Source: Chloroflexota bacterium (lineage in GTDB: Bacteria; Chloroflexota; Anaerolineae; Ardenticatenales; Ardenticatenaceae). From it: a stretch of DNA of 10,403 bases. The stretch's first letter is position 1. Each line of letters starts with the position of its first letter. A model generated the notes under the pieces. The model worked only from the letters and a program-made list of their open reading frames with translations, ran no database searches and was not told the origin of the DNA. A program made the position numbers and the translations under genes. The stretch covers positions 1 through 10,403 of the forward strand of contig DOUV01000970.1 of NCBI GenBank assembly GCA_003520455.1, written 5' to 3'. Below are positions 1 to 6,809 of the stretch, one piece after another.

Positions 1-110
1 CCCCCTGTCCGCCCCTGAACCCTCGCAGGGAAGGGGGCCGGGGGGTTAGGTTCTGCTGGCGCCGCCACCTGCCGGACAACTCCTGCGTACACCCTCTCAG
101 CACTCACCTG

Positions 111-139
111 TTGACAGCGCAGTGCGGCCGCACTATACT
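111..139 (+). promoter_or_regulatory. sigma-70-type promoter of the serS transcript
   Basis: A perfect -35 hexamer TTGACA (111-116) is separated by exactly 17 bp from a -10 hexamer TATACT (134-139), one mismatch from consensus. Transcription should start near 146, just ahead of the T-box leader. The hexamers and spacing are seen directly; activity is inferred. Confidence 0.85.
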
Positions 140-149
140 ATCGCTCCAT

Positions 150-470
150 AAAGCGAAATTCAGTGACGTTGACGGAGACGAGTACGGCCCCGCCCGAATC
201 TTCAGAGAGCTGCCGGTTGGTGCGAGGTAGTGGTCACGAGGCCGGAATCCCCTCCCGAGTCGCCCACGAAAACACGGCCAACGGATGGGCTGCGCACAAC
301 GGATAACGAACGGACGAAGCAGAATCCGCTTCTGAGTTGCTCGCAGCAAGGTGGACTCGTGGCGAAGTGGGCCGGGTGCGCCCGATAGCGCGCAGACGAG
401 ATGCCCCACACGGGGTCAACTCAGGTGGCACCGCGAGCGACGCTCGCCCTGATGAGGGCGAGCGTTTTTA
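150..470 (+). promoter_or_regulatory. T-box riboswitch, tRNA-Ser responsive, controlling serS
   Basis: This untranslated leader senses uncharged tRNA-Ser and lets RNA polymerase read into serS when charging falls. Stem I landmarks are visible: the 5' loop-E element AGTA (181-184), the AG-rich box AGAGAG (204-209), the GGTTGGTGCGAG element (215-226) and the 3' GAA (245-247). GAA is followed by TCC (248-250), a serine codon and the likely specifier. The conserved T-box is AGGTGGCACCGCG (423-435). Its antiterminator can be drawn fully: 423-425 pairs with 448-450, 433-438 with 442-447, leaving the canonical 7-nt bulge UGGCACC (426-432). The variable bulge base is C, which pairs with the G discriminator usual in tRNA-Ser. 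The structure excludes the terminator at 441-469. Outer limits are approximate, and the specifier reading is an inference supported by the bulge and the downstream gene. Confidence 0.93.
441..469 (+). terminator. Rho-independent terminator of the serS T-box
   Basis: A perfect 10-bp stem (CGCTCGCCCT at 441-450 with AGGGCGAGCG at 455-464) with loop GATG is followed by five T (465-469). Bases 442-450 are also the 3' half of the antiterminator, so the two structures are mutually exclusive, as expected for transcriptional T-boxes. Confidence 0.93.
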
Positions 471-483
471 ATTGTCGACACTG

Positions 484-571
484 AAAGGAGGTGATTGTGA
501 TGCCGTCAGGCGATAGTGATTCTGCCGGCTCTCGTCGCCGTCCAAACTCAGGCACGCTCCAATCACCTTTT
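484..571 (+). promoter_or_regulatory. strong Shine-Dalgarno and distal anti-Shine-Dalgarno in the serS leader
   Basis: AAAGGAGGTGAT (484-495) is a near-complete complement of the 16S rRNA 3' end but lies about 100 nt before the serS start. AATCACCT (561-568) is an exact 8-nt reverse complement of AGGTGATT (489-496), so the transcript can fold this SD into a long-range stem with a 64-nt loop. The 3' arm ends 12 nt before the real serS SD (GGAGG, 580-584). Both sequences are seen; a role in translation control after the T-box is inference. Confidence 0.4.
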
Positions 572-676
572 GTCTTCCCGGAGGAAACGCATGTTAGACT
601 TGAGACTCATCCGAGAACAACCGGAGGTCGTCAAAGAAGGGCTGCGCCGGCTCTTCGAACCGACCGAGATTGTTGA
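500..676 (+). CDS. possible short upstream reading frame overlapping serS
   Basis: An ATG at 500 sits 8 nt after the GGAGG of a very strong SD (487-491) and opens a 58-codon frame. It runs 86 nt into serS in another frame and stops at TGA 674-676. In-frame GTG codons at 491 and 497 also exist. The predicted peptide is rich in Arg, Ser, Pro and Thr, low in hydrophobic stretches, and matches no family I recognise. It could be a leader peptide whose translation affects folding of the region before serS, or a chance frame after an SD kept for its structural role. No function is claimed. Confidence 0.2.
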   Translation: MPSGDSDSAGSRRRPNSGTLQSPFVFPEETHVRLETHPRTTGGRQRRAAPALRTDRDC

Positions 677-1910
677 CGAGATCCTGGCGCTCGACGAGCG
701 CCGCCGCACGATCCTGGTCGAGCTTGAAGGGTTGCGCAACACGCGCAACGTCGAGTCGAAAGCCATCGGCCGGATCAAGGACCCGGCCGAGCGGCAGGAG
801 AAGATCGAGGCGATGCGCACCGTCAACGCGCGCATTGCAGCGCTCGAGGAGGAGTTGCGCCAGATCGAGGCCGAGCTGAATGACCGGCTACTGCACGTCC
901 CCAACCTGCCGCACGAGTCGGTGCCGGTCTCGCCAGACGAGAAGGATAACCCCGTCGTCAAGGTGTGGGGCCAGCCACGGACCTTCGACTTCCCACCCAA
1001 ACCCCACTGGGAGTTGGGCGAGGGCTTGGGGATCATCGACTTCGAGCGCGGCATCAAAGTCGCCGGCAGCCGCTTCTACGTCTTGAAAGGAATGGGAGCA
1101 AGACTCCAGCGCGCGCTGATCACCTGGATGATTGACCTGCACGTCGCCAGACATGGCTACACCGAGGTCTACCCACCCTTCATGGTCCGCGAAGCCTGCC
1201 TGGTCGGCACCGGGCAGTTGCCGAAGTTCGGTGACAATCTCTACCACGATGCCGAAGAGGACTACTGGATGGTGCCCACGGCGGAGGTGCCGGTCACGAA
1301 CATGTTGGCAGATGAGCTCCTCGACGCCGCCGATCTGCCGATCAGGTATGTTGCCTACACCCCCTGCTTCCGCCGTGAGAAGATGAGCGCCGGACGCGAC
1401 GTGCGCGGCATCAAGCGCGGCCACCAGTTCGACAAGGTCGAGATGGTAAAGTTCACCAAGCCAGAAGAATCGATGCACGAGTTGGAGACCCTCATTGCAG
1501 CCGCTGAGGACGTGGCTCGAGCCCTCAACATTCCCTACCGCGTCGTCCAGATGGTGACCGGCGATCTCTCGTTCACCGCCGCCATCAAGTTCGATGTCGA
1601 GATGTGGGCCCCCGCCGCGGCCGAGGAAGGCGAGTGGCTCGAGGTCTCGAGCTGCTCGAACTTCATGGACTTCCAGGCCCGGCGCGCCAACATCCGCTAC
1701 CGGCCGGCGCCCGGTGCCCGACCGGAGTTCGTCCACACGCTCAACGGATCGGGCCTGGCCTTGCCCCGGGTGATGATCGCCATCCTGGAGAACTACCAGA
1801 ACGAAGACGGCTCGATCACGATCCCCGAGGTCGTCCGGCCCTACATGGGCGGTGTCGAGCGGATCACTGCCGCGAACGCGCTGCGGGGCACTGAGGCATA
1901 CCAGCCGTAG
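591..1910 (+). CDS. serS: seryl-tRNA synthetase (SerRS)
   Basis: This cytoplasmic class II aminoacyl-tRNA synthetase activates serine with ATP and loads it onto tRNA-Ser. The protein is 439 residues, close to the family norm of about 425. Residues 1 to about 110 form the charged two-helix coiled-coil arm that grips the long variable arm of tRNA-Ser. The serine-binding TAEVP motif starts at T229. Motif 2 starts at C259 (CFRRE, then SAGRDVRG and HQFDKVEMV). Motif 3 is [10 protein letters not shown] (384-393) followed by ILENYQ; LPR replaces the more usual VGR but the terminal Arg is kept. The ATG at 591 is chosen because GGAGG (580-584) lies 6 nt upstream and the family N-terminus [12 protein letters not shown] begins there. 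An in-frame GTG at 516 would add 25 atypical residues and has no SD at proper distance. Expression is governed by the upstream T-box. Confidence 0.97.
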   Translation: MLDLRLIREQPEVVKEGLRRLFEPTEIVDEILALDERRRTILVELEGLRNTRNVESKAIGRIKDPAERQEKIEAMRTVNARIAALEEELRQIEAELNDRLLHVPNLPHESVPVSPDEKDNPVVKVWGQPRTFDFPPKPHWELGEGLGIIDFERGIKVAGSRFYVLKGMGARLQRALITWMIDLHVARHGYTEVYPPFMVREACLVGTGQLPKFGDNLYHDAEEDYWMVPTAEVPVTNMLADELLDAADLPIRYVAYTPCFRREKMSAGRDVRGIKRGHQFDKVEMVKFTKPEESMHELETLIAAAEDVARALNIPYRVVQMVTGDLSFTAAIKFDVEMWAPAAAEEGEWLEVSSCSNFMDFQARRANIRYRPAPGARPEFVHTLNGSGLALPRVMIAILENYQNEDGSITIPEVVRPYMGGVERITAANALRGTEAYQP

Positions 1911-2078
1911 CTCCACCAATGCTGCGAGCACCGCTTCCTCTCCGTCGCCTCCCGCACGGGATGGGGAGTCGCCAGTGGGGCCTGAGGCTCTACCCGCTTA
2001 AAAACGCACCGCTGCCCGCTGCAACCTCGGAGAAGTCGGGGGGATATGCTATGATCGTCGTCGAGAGTCATAATTTAG

Positions 2079-2122
2079 CAGTGGTCAGCCGTTCAACGGG
2101 AGTGCCCTGTGTCTGACCGCTG
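2079..2122 (+). promoter_or_regulatory. possible hairpin in the radA 5' leader
   Basis: CAGTGGTCAG (2079-2088) pairs with CTGACCGCTG (2113-2122) over 10 bp with one T-G wobble. Its 24-nt loop holds the smaller inverted repeat CCGTTCAACGG (2089-2099). The stem ends 20 nt before the radA ATG and just before its weak SD (GGAAAG, 2131-2136), so it could affect ribosome access. There is no T-tract. It may be incidental. Confidence 0.3.
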
Positions 2123-2142
2123 ATCAAGATGGAAAGACGACG

Positions 2143-5100
2143 ATGGCAAAAGCACGAACAGTCTACACCTGCCAGGAATGTGGGGCCGAGCATCTCAAGT
2201 GGGGCGGGCGTTGCACTGAATGTGGCGAATGGAATACGCTCGTCGAGACCGTGGTGCGGCAGCCCGCTTCCACCAGTTCGACCCGTGCGACCGCGCGCGG
2301 CACCCTGGTGGCAGGTGGCAATCCTCCGCAGCGGCTGACCGAGATCCAGGCCGATCGCCACCAACGGTATGTCCTCCCCATGGGCGAGTTCAACCGCGTG
2401 TTGGGTGGTGGCATCGTGCCCGGCTCCCTCGTACTGATTGGCGGCGACCCGGGGATTGGCAAGTGTGTGACCGGCGATACCCGCGTCCTTGATCCATTGA
2501 CGGGCGGATACCTGCCGATCACAGCGTGGGCCGAAGGTCCCCGCCCTGTCCTGGCAGTGGATGAACGAAGCCTGCGCCTGGCTCCCGCGACGGGCGCGGC
2601 GTTCCACGAGCGTGGAACGCACCCGATTGTCGAGCTGAGGACGGCGTTGGGCCGCGTCTTGCGCTGTACGCCCGACCATCCCATGTTGACCCCGGAAGGC
2701 TGGCTGCCGGCCGGCGAACTGGCCAGTGGGAGCCAGGTAGCGGCCCCACTCGCGTTGCCCCACTTTGGATGTGAGGCGTTGCCCGAACCGGCGGTCAAGC
2801 TCGTCGCCTATATTCTCTCTAATGGCTCGGCCCAATCGCAGATCGGCCTGACGAGCCACTTGCCGGAAGCTGCCCGGGATTTGGAGGAGATCGCCGCAGC
2901 GTTTGGGATGCAATTAGTCTGCTACGACAGGCCCAGAACCAGGGCACGCCAATATCGCTTCGCCAACGACGTCGAGCAGCACGCACCGGCTCGCCAGGAA
3001 GTGGCATCTGCCCTGCGGGCGGTACCGGCACGTCCCGGCATCAGTTGGGCGAGCCAGGCGCACCGTGCTGATGCCAGCCACGACCTGTTGAATGTGTGCC
3101 AGGGAACGCCGGTGCCGAGAGAGGCTGCACTGCAGCAACTGCCTCCTGCGGCCGGAGGGCCGTGGCCCGCGCCGGCGCCCGGCGCCTACGATCGTGCTGA
3201 GGCGCAAACACCCATCGCTCGTTTTCTAGAAGAGCTGGGCGTGCGCTTTCCCACGGCGGCGGACAAGGCTGTCCCGAACAGAATCTTCCGCCTGCCGCGC
3301 GAACAACTCGCTCTTTTCCTTAACGTGCTTTTTACCTGCGATGGATTGCTCTATATCGATCGAAGCGGCCGGCCCGGACTCTCCTACAGCACGATCAGCC
3401 GTCGTCTGGCGGCGGATGTACAACACCTGCTGCTTCGATTTGGCCTGGTGGCGACCCTGCGCACGAAGCACAGCCGGGTGAAGGATTGGGTCTGCACCGC
3501 CTACGAGGTCGTCCTGCTCGGCACCTCCGATGTTCAGGCCTTTCTTGCGACGATTGGCATCATGGACCAGGACGAGGCTCGCCGGCACGTTGCCGCTATG
3601 ACCGGTCCGCACGGTCGCTCGATGCGACCCGGAACGCTAGCGCCCGGCGAGGCGTTTTGGGAACTCCTGAGAGACGCCGGCGATCGTGCCGGCGTTCGCG
3701 AGATCTCCCGGTGCTCAGACATCGCTATCCAGAATCGGAGGCGTGAGCGCCTCCTCTGCCACACCACAGTGGCGCGAGGCGCCGCTGCCTTGCCTGATCC
3801 TCACCACTGTGCGCGAGCGCACGGCGATGTGTACTGGGATGAAGTTGTCAGCGTTACGCCTGCGGGTGAAGCCCCGGTTTATGACCTCACCGTACCGGGA
3901 AAAGCGAACTTCGTGGCCAACGACCTCATCATTCATAACTCAACGCTCCTCCTTCAGGTCGCCGGAATGCTGGCCGAGGCCGCCGGGCCGGTGCTCTACG
4001 TCTCAGGCGAGGAGAGTGCTCACCAGATCAAAATGCGGGCCGAGCGGCTGGGCATCCACGCAGCCGATCTCTTCCTCCTGTCCGAGACCAACCTCGATAT
4101 GATCCTGGAGCACCTCAACACCCTACGGCCCAAGACAGCGATCGTAGACTCAATCCAGACCGTCTACCTGGACGAGTTGCACTCGAGTGCCGGCTCGGTT
4201 GGCCAGGTACGGGAGTGTGCCGCGCGGCTGTTGCACTATTCCAAGAACGAGGACGTGCCGGTCTTCATTGTTGGGCACGTCACCAAGCAGGGGGCGATCG
4301 CCGGACCGCGGGTATTGGAGCACATCGTCGACACCGTACTCTATCTCGAGGGTGATCGCTTCCACGCGTTCCGCCTCCTGCGTGGGCAGAAGAACCGCTT
4401 CGGCAGTACCAATGAGGTCGGTGTCTTCGAGATGGTCGAAGGGGGACTGGCCGAGGTCGAAAATCCGAGCGAGGCCTTTCTGGCCGAGCACGCGGCCGGA
4501 GCGACCGGCTCGGCGGTGGCGGTCACTCTCGAGGGCACCCGGCCCTTGCTGGTCGAGATTCAATCGCTCAGCACCATGAGCGCGCTGGTCCAGCCGCGGC
4601 GCACGGCCAACGGGATCGATCTCAACCGGCTCTACCTGCTACTGGCCGTGCTCAGCAAGCGGGTGGGACTTCAGCTCCATAATCAAGATGTCTTCATCAA
4701 CGTCGTCGGTGGCCTCAAGATCAGCGAGCCGGCCGCTGATCTCGCTGTGGCGACAGCAATCGCCAGTAGTTTCCGCGAGCGGCCCATCGCGCGCGACCTG
4801 GCGTTGATCGGCGAGATCGGTCTGGGCGGCGAGCTTCGCACCGTGAGCCAGCTGGAGCGGCGGTTGACCGAGGCCGGTAAGCTCGGCTTCAAGCGGGTTA
4901 TCATCCCCAAGGCCGGTCGCAGGCCGCTTCAGGTCGAGGGCCTGCAGACGATCGCTGTCAAGACCCTGGTGGAGGCCCTCCACATCGCCCTCACCACCGC
5001 CCCCAGCCCAGGGTCCCTGGAGGCGGAGCGACCGGCGTCTGATCTGCCAGCCGAAACCCCACGAATTGATGGCAACGAGTTGGACTTGACGATGGATGAA

Positions 5101-5154
5101 AATGACGAGGACGCCTGGTTGGACGAGGACGAAGTGATCGACGAGCTCGACTAG
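2143..5154 (+). CDS. radA: DNA repair protein RadA (Sms), intein-containing precursor
   Basis: Bacterial RadA is a RecA-like hexameric ATPase that drives branch migration of recombination intermediates in the cytoplasm. The precursor has 1003 residues; removing the intein (108-599) leaves 511, somewhat longer than the usual 450-480. In order: a C4 zinc finger (C10, C13, C24, C27); Walker A GGDPGIGK (100-107) interrupted after K107 and completed by S600 of the second extein; Walker B ending at D669; the RadA-specific KNRFG motif (750-754); and a C-terminal Lon-protease-like domain (VVGGLKISEPAADLAVA) as in all RadA. The extra length is a linker and a very acidic tail, with 14 of the last 27 residues Asp or Glu. 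The ATG at 2143 has a weak SD, GGAAAG at 2131-2136. Without splicing the ATP site is broken, so activity depends on intein removal. Confidence 0.96.
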   Translation: MAKARTVYTCQECGAEHLKWGGRCTECGEWNTLVETVVRQPASTSSTRATARGTLVAGGNPPQRLTEIQADRHQRYVLPMGEFNRVLGGGIVPGSLVLIGGDPGIGKCVTGDTRVLDPLTGGYLPITAWAEGPRPVLAVDERSLRLAPATGAAFHERGTHPIVELRTALGRVLRCTPDHPMLTPEGWLPAGELASGSQVAAPLALPHFGCEALPEPAVKLVAYILSNGSAQSQIGLTSHLPEAARDLEEIAAAFGMQLVCYDRPRTRARQYRFANDVEQHAPARQEVASALRAVPARPGISWASQAHRADASHDLLNVCQGTPVPREAALQQLPPAAGGPWPAPAPGAYDRAEAQTPIARFLEELGVRFPTAADKAVPNRIFRLPREQLALFLNVLFTCDGLLYIDRSGRPGLSYSTISRRLAADVQHLLLRFGLVATLRTKHSRVKDWVCTAYEVVLLGTSDVQAFLATIGIMDQDEARRHVAAMTGPHGRSMRPGTLAPGEAFWELLRDAGDRAGVREISRCSDIAIQNRRRERLLCHTTVARGAAALPDPHHCARAHGDVYWDEVVSVTPAGEAPVYDLTVPGKANFVANDLIIHNSTLLLQVAGMLAEAAGPVLYVSGEESAHQIKMRAERLGIHAADLFLLSETNLDMILEHLNTLRPKTAIVDSIQTVYLDELHSSAGSVGQVRECAARLLHYSKNEDVPVFIVGHVTKQGAIAGPRVLEHIVDTVLYLEGDRFHAFRLLRGQKNRFGSTNEVGVFEMVEGGLAEVENPSEAFLAEHAAGATGSAVAVTLEGTRPLLVEIQSLSTMSALVQPRRTANGIDLNRLYLLLAVLSKRVGLQLHNQDVFINVVGGLKISEPAADLAVATAIASSFRERPIARDLALIGEIGLGGELRTVSQLERRLTEAGKLGFKRVIIPKAGRRPLQVEGLQTIAVKTLVEALHIALTTAPSPGSLEAERPASDLPAETPRIDGNELDLTMDENDEDAWLDEDEVIDELD
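2464..3939 (+). mobile_element. intein in RadA Walker A, with degenerate LAGLIDADG homing endonuclease
   Basis: This in-frame 492-residue element (precursor residues 108-599) excises itself from RadA and joins the exteins. Splicing residues are all present: Cys108 in block A (CVTGDTRVLDP), T176-x-x-H179 in block B (CTPDH), block F (VYWDEVV to VYDLTV, 563-584), block G NFVANDLIIHN ending in His598-Asn599, and Ser600 as the +1 extein nucleophile. The site, GGDPGIGK^S, is the GK-S/T position of P-loops that inteins often use. Between the splicing halves lies a DOD endonuclease. Block C reads LVAYILSNG (220-228), with Asn227 where a catalytic Asp is expected. Block D PNRIF (378-382), block E FLNVLFTCDG (392-401, Asp400 kept) and block H (SYSTISRRLAADVQ) are recognisable. 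Residues about 265-355 are Ala/Pro-rich and unlike usual DOD sequence. Splicing should work; homing is doubtful. Confidence 0.95.
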
Positions 5155-5158
5155 AACA

Positions 5159-5253
5159 CCGGTCAAGGAGTCGCCGGGGGCGCCTGATCGGAGTCTTCCG
5201 AAGTCTCGGAAGACTTCGGAAGTCTCACGGCTTGACCGGCGCGCTCGCGCCGG
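5159..5253 (+). repeat. cluster of nested inverted repeats after radA
   Basis: Three overlapping palindromes begin 5 nt after the radA stop. The inner one is perfect over 12 bp (CTTCCGAAGTCT 5195-5206 with AGACTTCGGAAG 5211-5222, loop CGGA) and extends past one mismatch to 5191-5226. An outer pair joins CCGGTCAAG (5159-5167) with CTTGACCGG (5231-5239). A third, CCGGCGCG (5236-5243) with CGCGCCGG (5246-5253), shares ACCGG with the outer pair, so the two compete. No T-tract follows, so it is not a standard intrinsic terminator. It could protect the radA mRNA 3' end, act in Rho-dependent termination, or be a small palindromic repeat element. The 519 bases between radA and the next gene hold this cluster, then a promoter and a long leader. 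Confidence 0.75.
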
Positions 5254-5307
5254 AGCGTGCCCGAGATCCTCACTGGGGCCGGATTGCCTTCCGCCCGGTA
5301 TTCTTGA

Positions 5308-5337
5308 TTGACACTCCTATCCTCACCGTGCTATCAT
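5308..5337 (+). promoter_or_regulatory. sigma-70-type promoter for the PIN-TRAM / cysS / rlmB operon
   Basis: A perfect TTGACA (5308-5313) is followed after 18 bp by TATCAT (5332-5337), one mismatch from the -10 consensus. Transcription would start near 5344, giving a leader of about 330 nt before the first gene. The DNA downstream of the -10 is AT-rich in an otherwise GC-rich region. Confidence 0.75.
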
Positions 5338-5343
5338 CTTGCA

Positions 5344-5640
5344 TCATATTTTATTTATTGCCGTGCGCGCTCTCATTTTTTCTTACTCTCTCATCAGTGG
5401 GATAACCGATCCTGGCACTCCAGTTTTGAATCGGCGATCAGTATGACCCGCACGTCACACTTCGCCTGACTCTGATCGGCGCCACTCCACGGTGCGGGTG
5501 CCAGCCCAACGGGAACGGTCACGAGGGAAGTCTCACCTCGTCGGTACCGCCCCGCTGGTGCCCGTTGGTGTGGGGGAGGCCTGGATCGGAATGTGATGAG
5601 TGAGAACGCGGAGCGCGTATGGCTCCGCGTCTATTTTTTA
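5344..5640 (+). promoter_or_regulatory. structured leader RNA of unrecognised class, ending in a terminator (candidate riboswitch or attenuator)
   Basis: About 300 nt of non-coding leader lie between a strong promoter and an intrinsic terminator abutting the next gene, the usual layout of a transcription-attenuating riboswitch. Many helices can be drawn: CTGG/CCAG (5412-5415 with 5420-5423) inside CCGAT/ATCGG (5406-5410 with 5430-5434); CGATCAG/CTGATCG (5435-5441 with 5472-5478); CCCGCAC/GTGCGGG (5447-5453 with 5492-5498), which would form a pseudoknot with the former; CCAACGGG/CCCGTTGG (5506-5513 with 5561-5568) enclosing ACGAGG/CCTCGT (5521-5526 with 5536-5541). CGCGCTC (5366-5372) can pair with GAGCGCG (5611-5617) in the terminator, a possible antiterminator. 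I compared it with T-box, cobalamin, SAM, TPP, FMN, glycine, lysine and ydaO-type consensus features and found no convincing match. Ligand and function are unknown. Confidence 0.5.
5606..5639 (+). terminator. intrinsic terminator before the PIN-TRAM gene
   Basis: A perfect 9-bp stem, ACGCGGAGC (5606-5614) with GCTCCGCGT (5622-5630), has a 7-nt loop and is followed by CTA and six T (5634-5639). It lies 34 nt before the start codon of the gene it would silence, so read-through is probably conditional. Confidence 0.8.
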
Positions 5641-5673
5641 GCGGAAAACGCAATAATTTGTCTCGGAGGCTTT

Positions 5674-6723
5674 ATGAGCTTCGAGTTCATCCTACGGCTC
5701 GTCGGCGGGGTGATTCTGGCGAGCGTGGGATGGTGGATAGGCGAAGCGCTCTCCGCCGCCGCCAATAGCAACGACGTCCGCAGCACCGTGGTGCTGGCCC
5801 TGGCGGGGCTGGCACTAGGCTTGTTATTGACCCCGTACTTCACGACTCGTCCGATGACGTGGGCGCGACGAACGATCCGCCAGATTCCGGCGAATCACCT
5901 GCTTGCCGGCACCATCGGCCTGGCGCTCGGGTTGATTATCGCTGCCTTGTTGGCGCTCCCACTTTCGCTCTTGCCGCGGCCACTTGGCAGTGTCCTTCCC
6001 CTGGCAGCGGCGATTGTTTTCGCCTATCTCGGCATTACCACGATGGTAACTCGCGAGCGCGACCTCATTACCGCGGTTCAAGCCCGCTTGGGTCGGGATG
6101 GCCGGAACGGCAGCGGTCGTCAGGTCTTGCTTGACACCAGCGTGATCATTGATGGCCGGATTGCCGATATCAGCCAGACAGGTTTCATCGATGGGACGAT
6201 GGTGGTGCCGCGCTTCATCTTAAACGAGCTGCAGCACATTGCCGACTCCAGCGACCCGCTGCGCCGCAACCGTGGCCGGCGGGGACTCGAGATGCTGAAC
6301 AAGCTCCAAAAGGACTCCGTGACACCCATCGAGATCACCGACCTGGACGCGCCCGAGTTCCACGAGGCCGACACGAAACTTATCGCCCTCGCCCGCCAAT
6401 TGGATGCGGCCATTCTCACCAATGACTACAATCTCAACAAGGTCGCGGAGTTGCAGGGAGTCCGAGTCCTCAACATCAACGAGTTGGCCAATGCCGTGAA
6501 GACGGTACTCCTGCCGGGCGAGTCGCTGCGGGTGCGGGTGATTCAAGAGGGGAAGGAGTTGGAGCAGGGAGTAGGCTATCTAGACGATGGGACGATGGTG
6601 GTGATCGAAGATGGGAAGCGCCACATCGGCGAGACCTGCGAGGTGCTTGTCACTCGTGTCCTGCAGACCGTCGCGGGTCGCATGATCTTTGCGCAATTAC
6701 CTGAGAAGGAACGCGTCCGGTAA
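5674..6723 (+). CDS. membrane-anchored PIN-TRAM domain protein (YacL family), putative RNase
   Basis: The 349-residue protein has three parts. Residues about 5-25, 37-57, 76-100 and 107-125 are hydrophobic and should form four membrane helices. A PIN nuclease-like domain (about 150-275) carries the acidic set D154 (LLDTSVIIDGR), E185 (PRFILNELQHIAD), D233 (EADTKLIALA) and D251 (TNDYNLNK), consistent with metal-dependent ribonuclease chemistry. A C-terminal TRAM domain (about 280-345) is a predicted RNA-binding fold. This architecture is that of B. subtilis YacL, whose substrate I cannot state. The ATG at 5674 follows GGAGG (5665-5669) by a short 4 nt. An in-frame ATG at 5590s would put the terminator inside the coding region and adds a non-family N-terminus, so it is rejected. 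It is the first gene of a likely operon with the kinase-like gene, cysS and rlmB. Confidence 0.9.
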   Translation: MSFEFILRLVGGVILASVGWWIGEALSAAANSNDVRSTVVLALAGLALGLLLTPYFTTRPMTWARRTIRQIPANHLLAGTIGLALGLIIAALLALPLSLLPRPLGSVLPLAAAIVFAYLGITTMVTRERDLITAVQARLGRDGRNGSGRQVLLDTSVIIDGRIADISQTGFIDGTMVVPRFILNELQHIADSSDPLRRNRGRRGLEMLNKLQKDSVTPIEITDLDAPEFHEADTKLIALARQLDAAILTNDYNLNKVAELQGVRVLNINELANAVKTVLLPGESLRVRVIQEGKELEQGVGYLDDGTMVVIEDGKRHIGETCEVLVTRVLQTVAGRMIFAQLPEKERVR

Positions 6724-6773
6724 GGTCTGGCGACTCATGGGAACTGGGTCGAACTCATACTGCCCGTGGGACC

Positions 6774-6804
6774 CCTGCGAGTTCCTTCGATTCCTGCGAG
6801 TTCC
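6774..6804 (+). repeat. short tandem direct repeat before the kinase-like gene
   Basis: CCTGCGAGTTCC occurs at 6774-6785 and again at 6793-6804, a 19-nt period, in the 86-nt gap between the PIN-TRAM and kinase-like genes. The second copy ends 5 nt before the next start codon, where an SD would be expected, and none is seen. Confidence 0.5.
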
Positions 6805-6809
6805 GTCCA

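Noticed and set aside
1..40. Inverted repeat CCCCCT (1-6) with AGGGGG (32-37) at the window edge
   Set aside because: Low-complexity C/G runs without a T-tract; it may be part of an upstream gene's terminator region, but nothing more can be supported. No gene is seen in 1-110.
516..590. N-terminal extension of serS from GTG 516
   Set aside because: No SD at proper distance and the family N-terminus begins at ATG 591, which has GGAGG 6 nt before it.
2019..2055. Possible radA promoter (CTGCAA with TATGCT or TATGAT)
   Set aside because: Spacing of 20 or 25 bp and a weak -35; a radA promoter in 1911-2142 is likely but cannot be placed.
5541..5550. T-box-like GGTACCGC in the PIN-TRAM leader, suggesting a cysteine T-box
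   Set aside because: No AG box, no GGUUGGUG element, no UGGN bulge with an A for tRNA-Cys, and no pairing of this motif with the terminator 5' arm.
5593..5673. Upstream start for the PIN-TRAM protein
   Set aside because: The added 27 residues would be encoded by the terminator hairpin and its T-tract; ATG 5674 has an SD and a normal family start.
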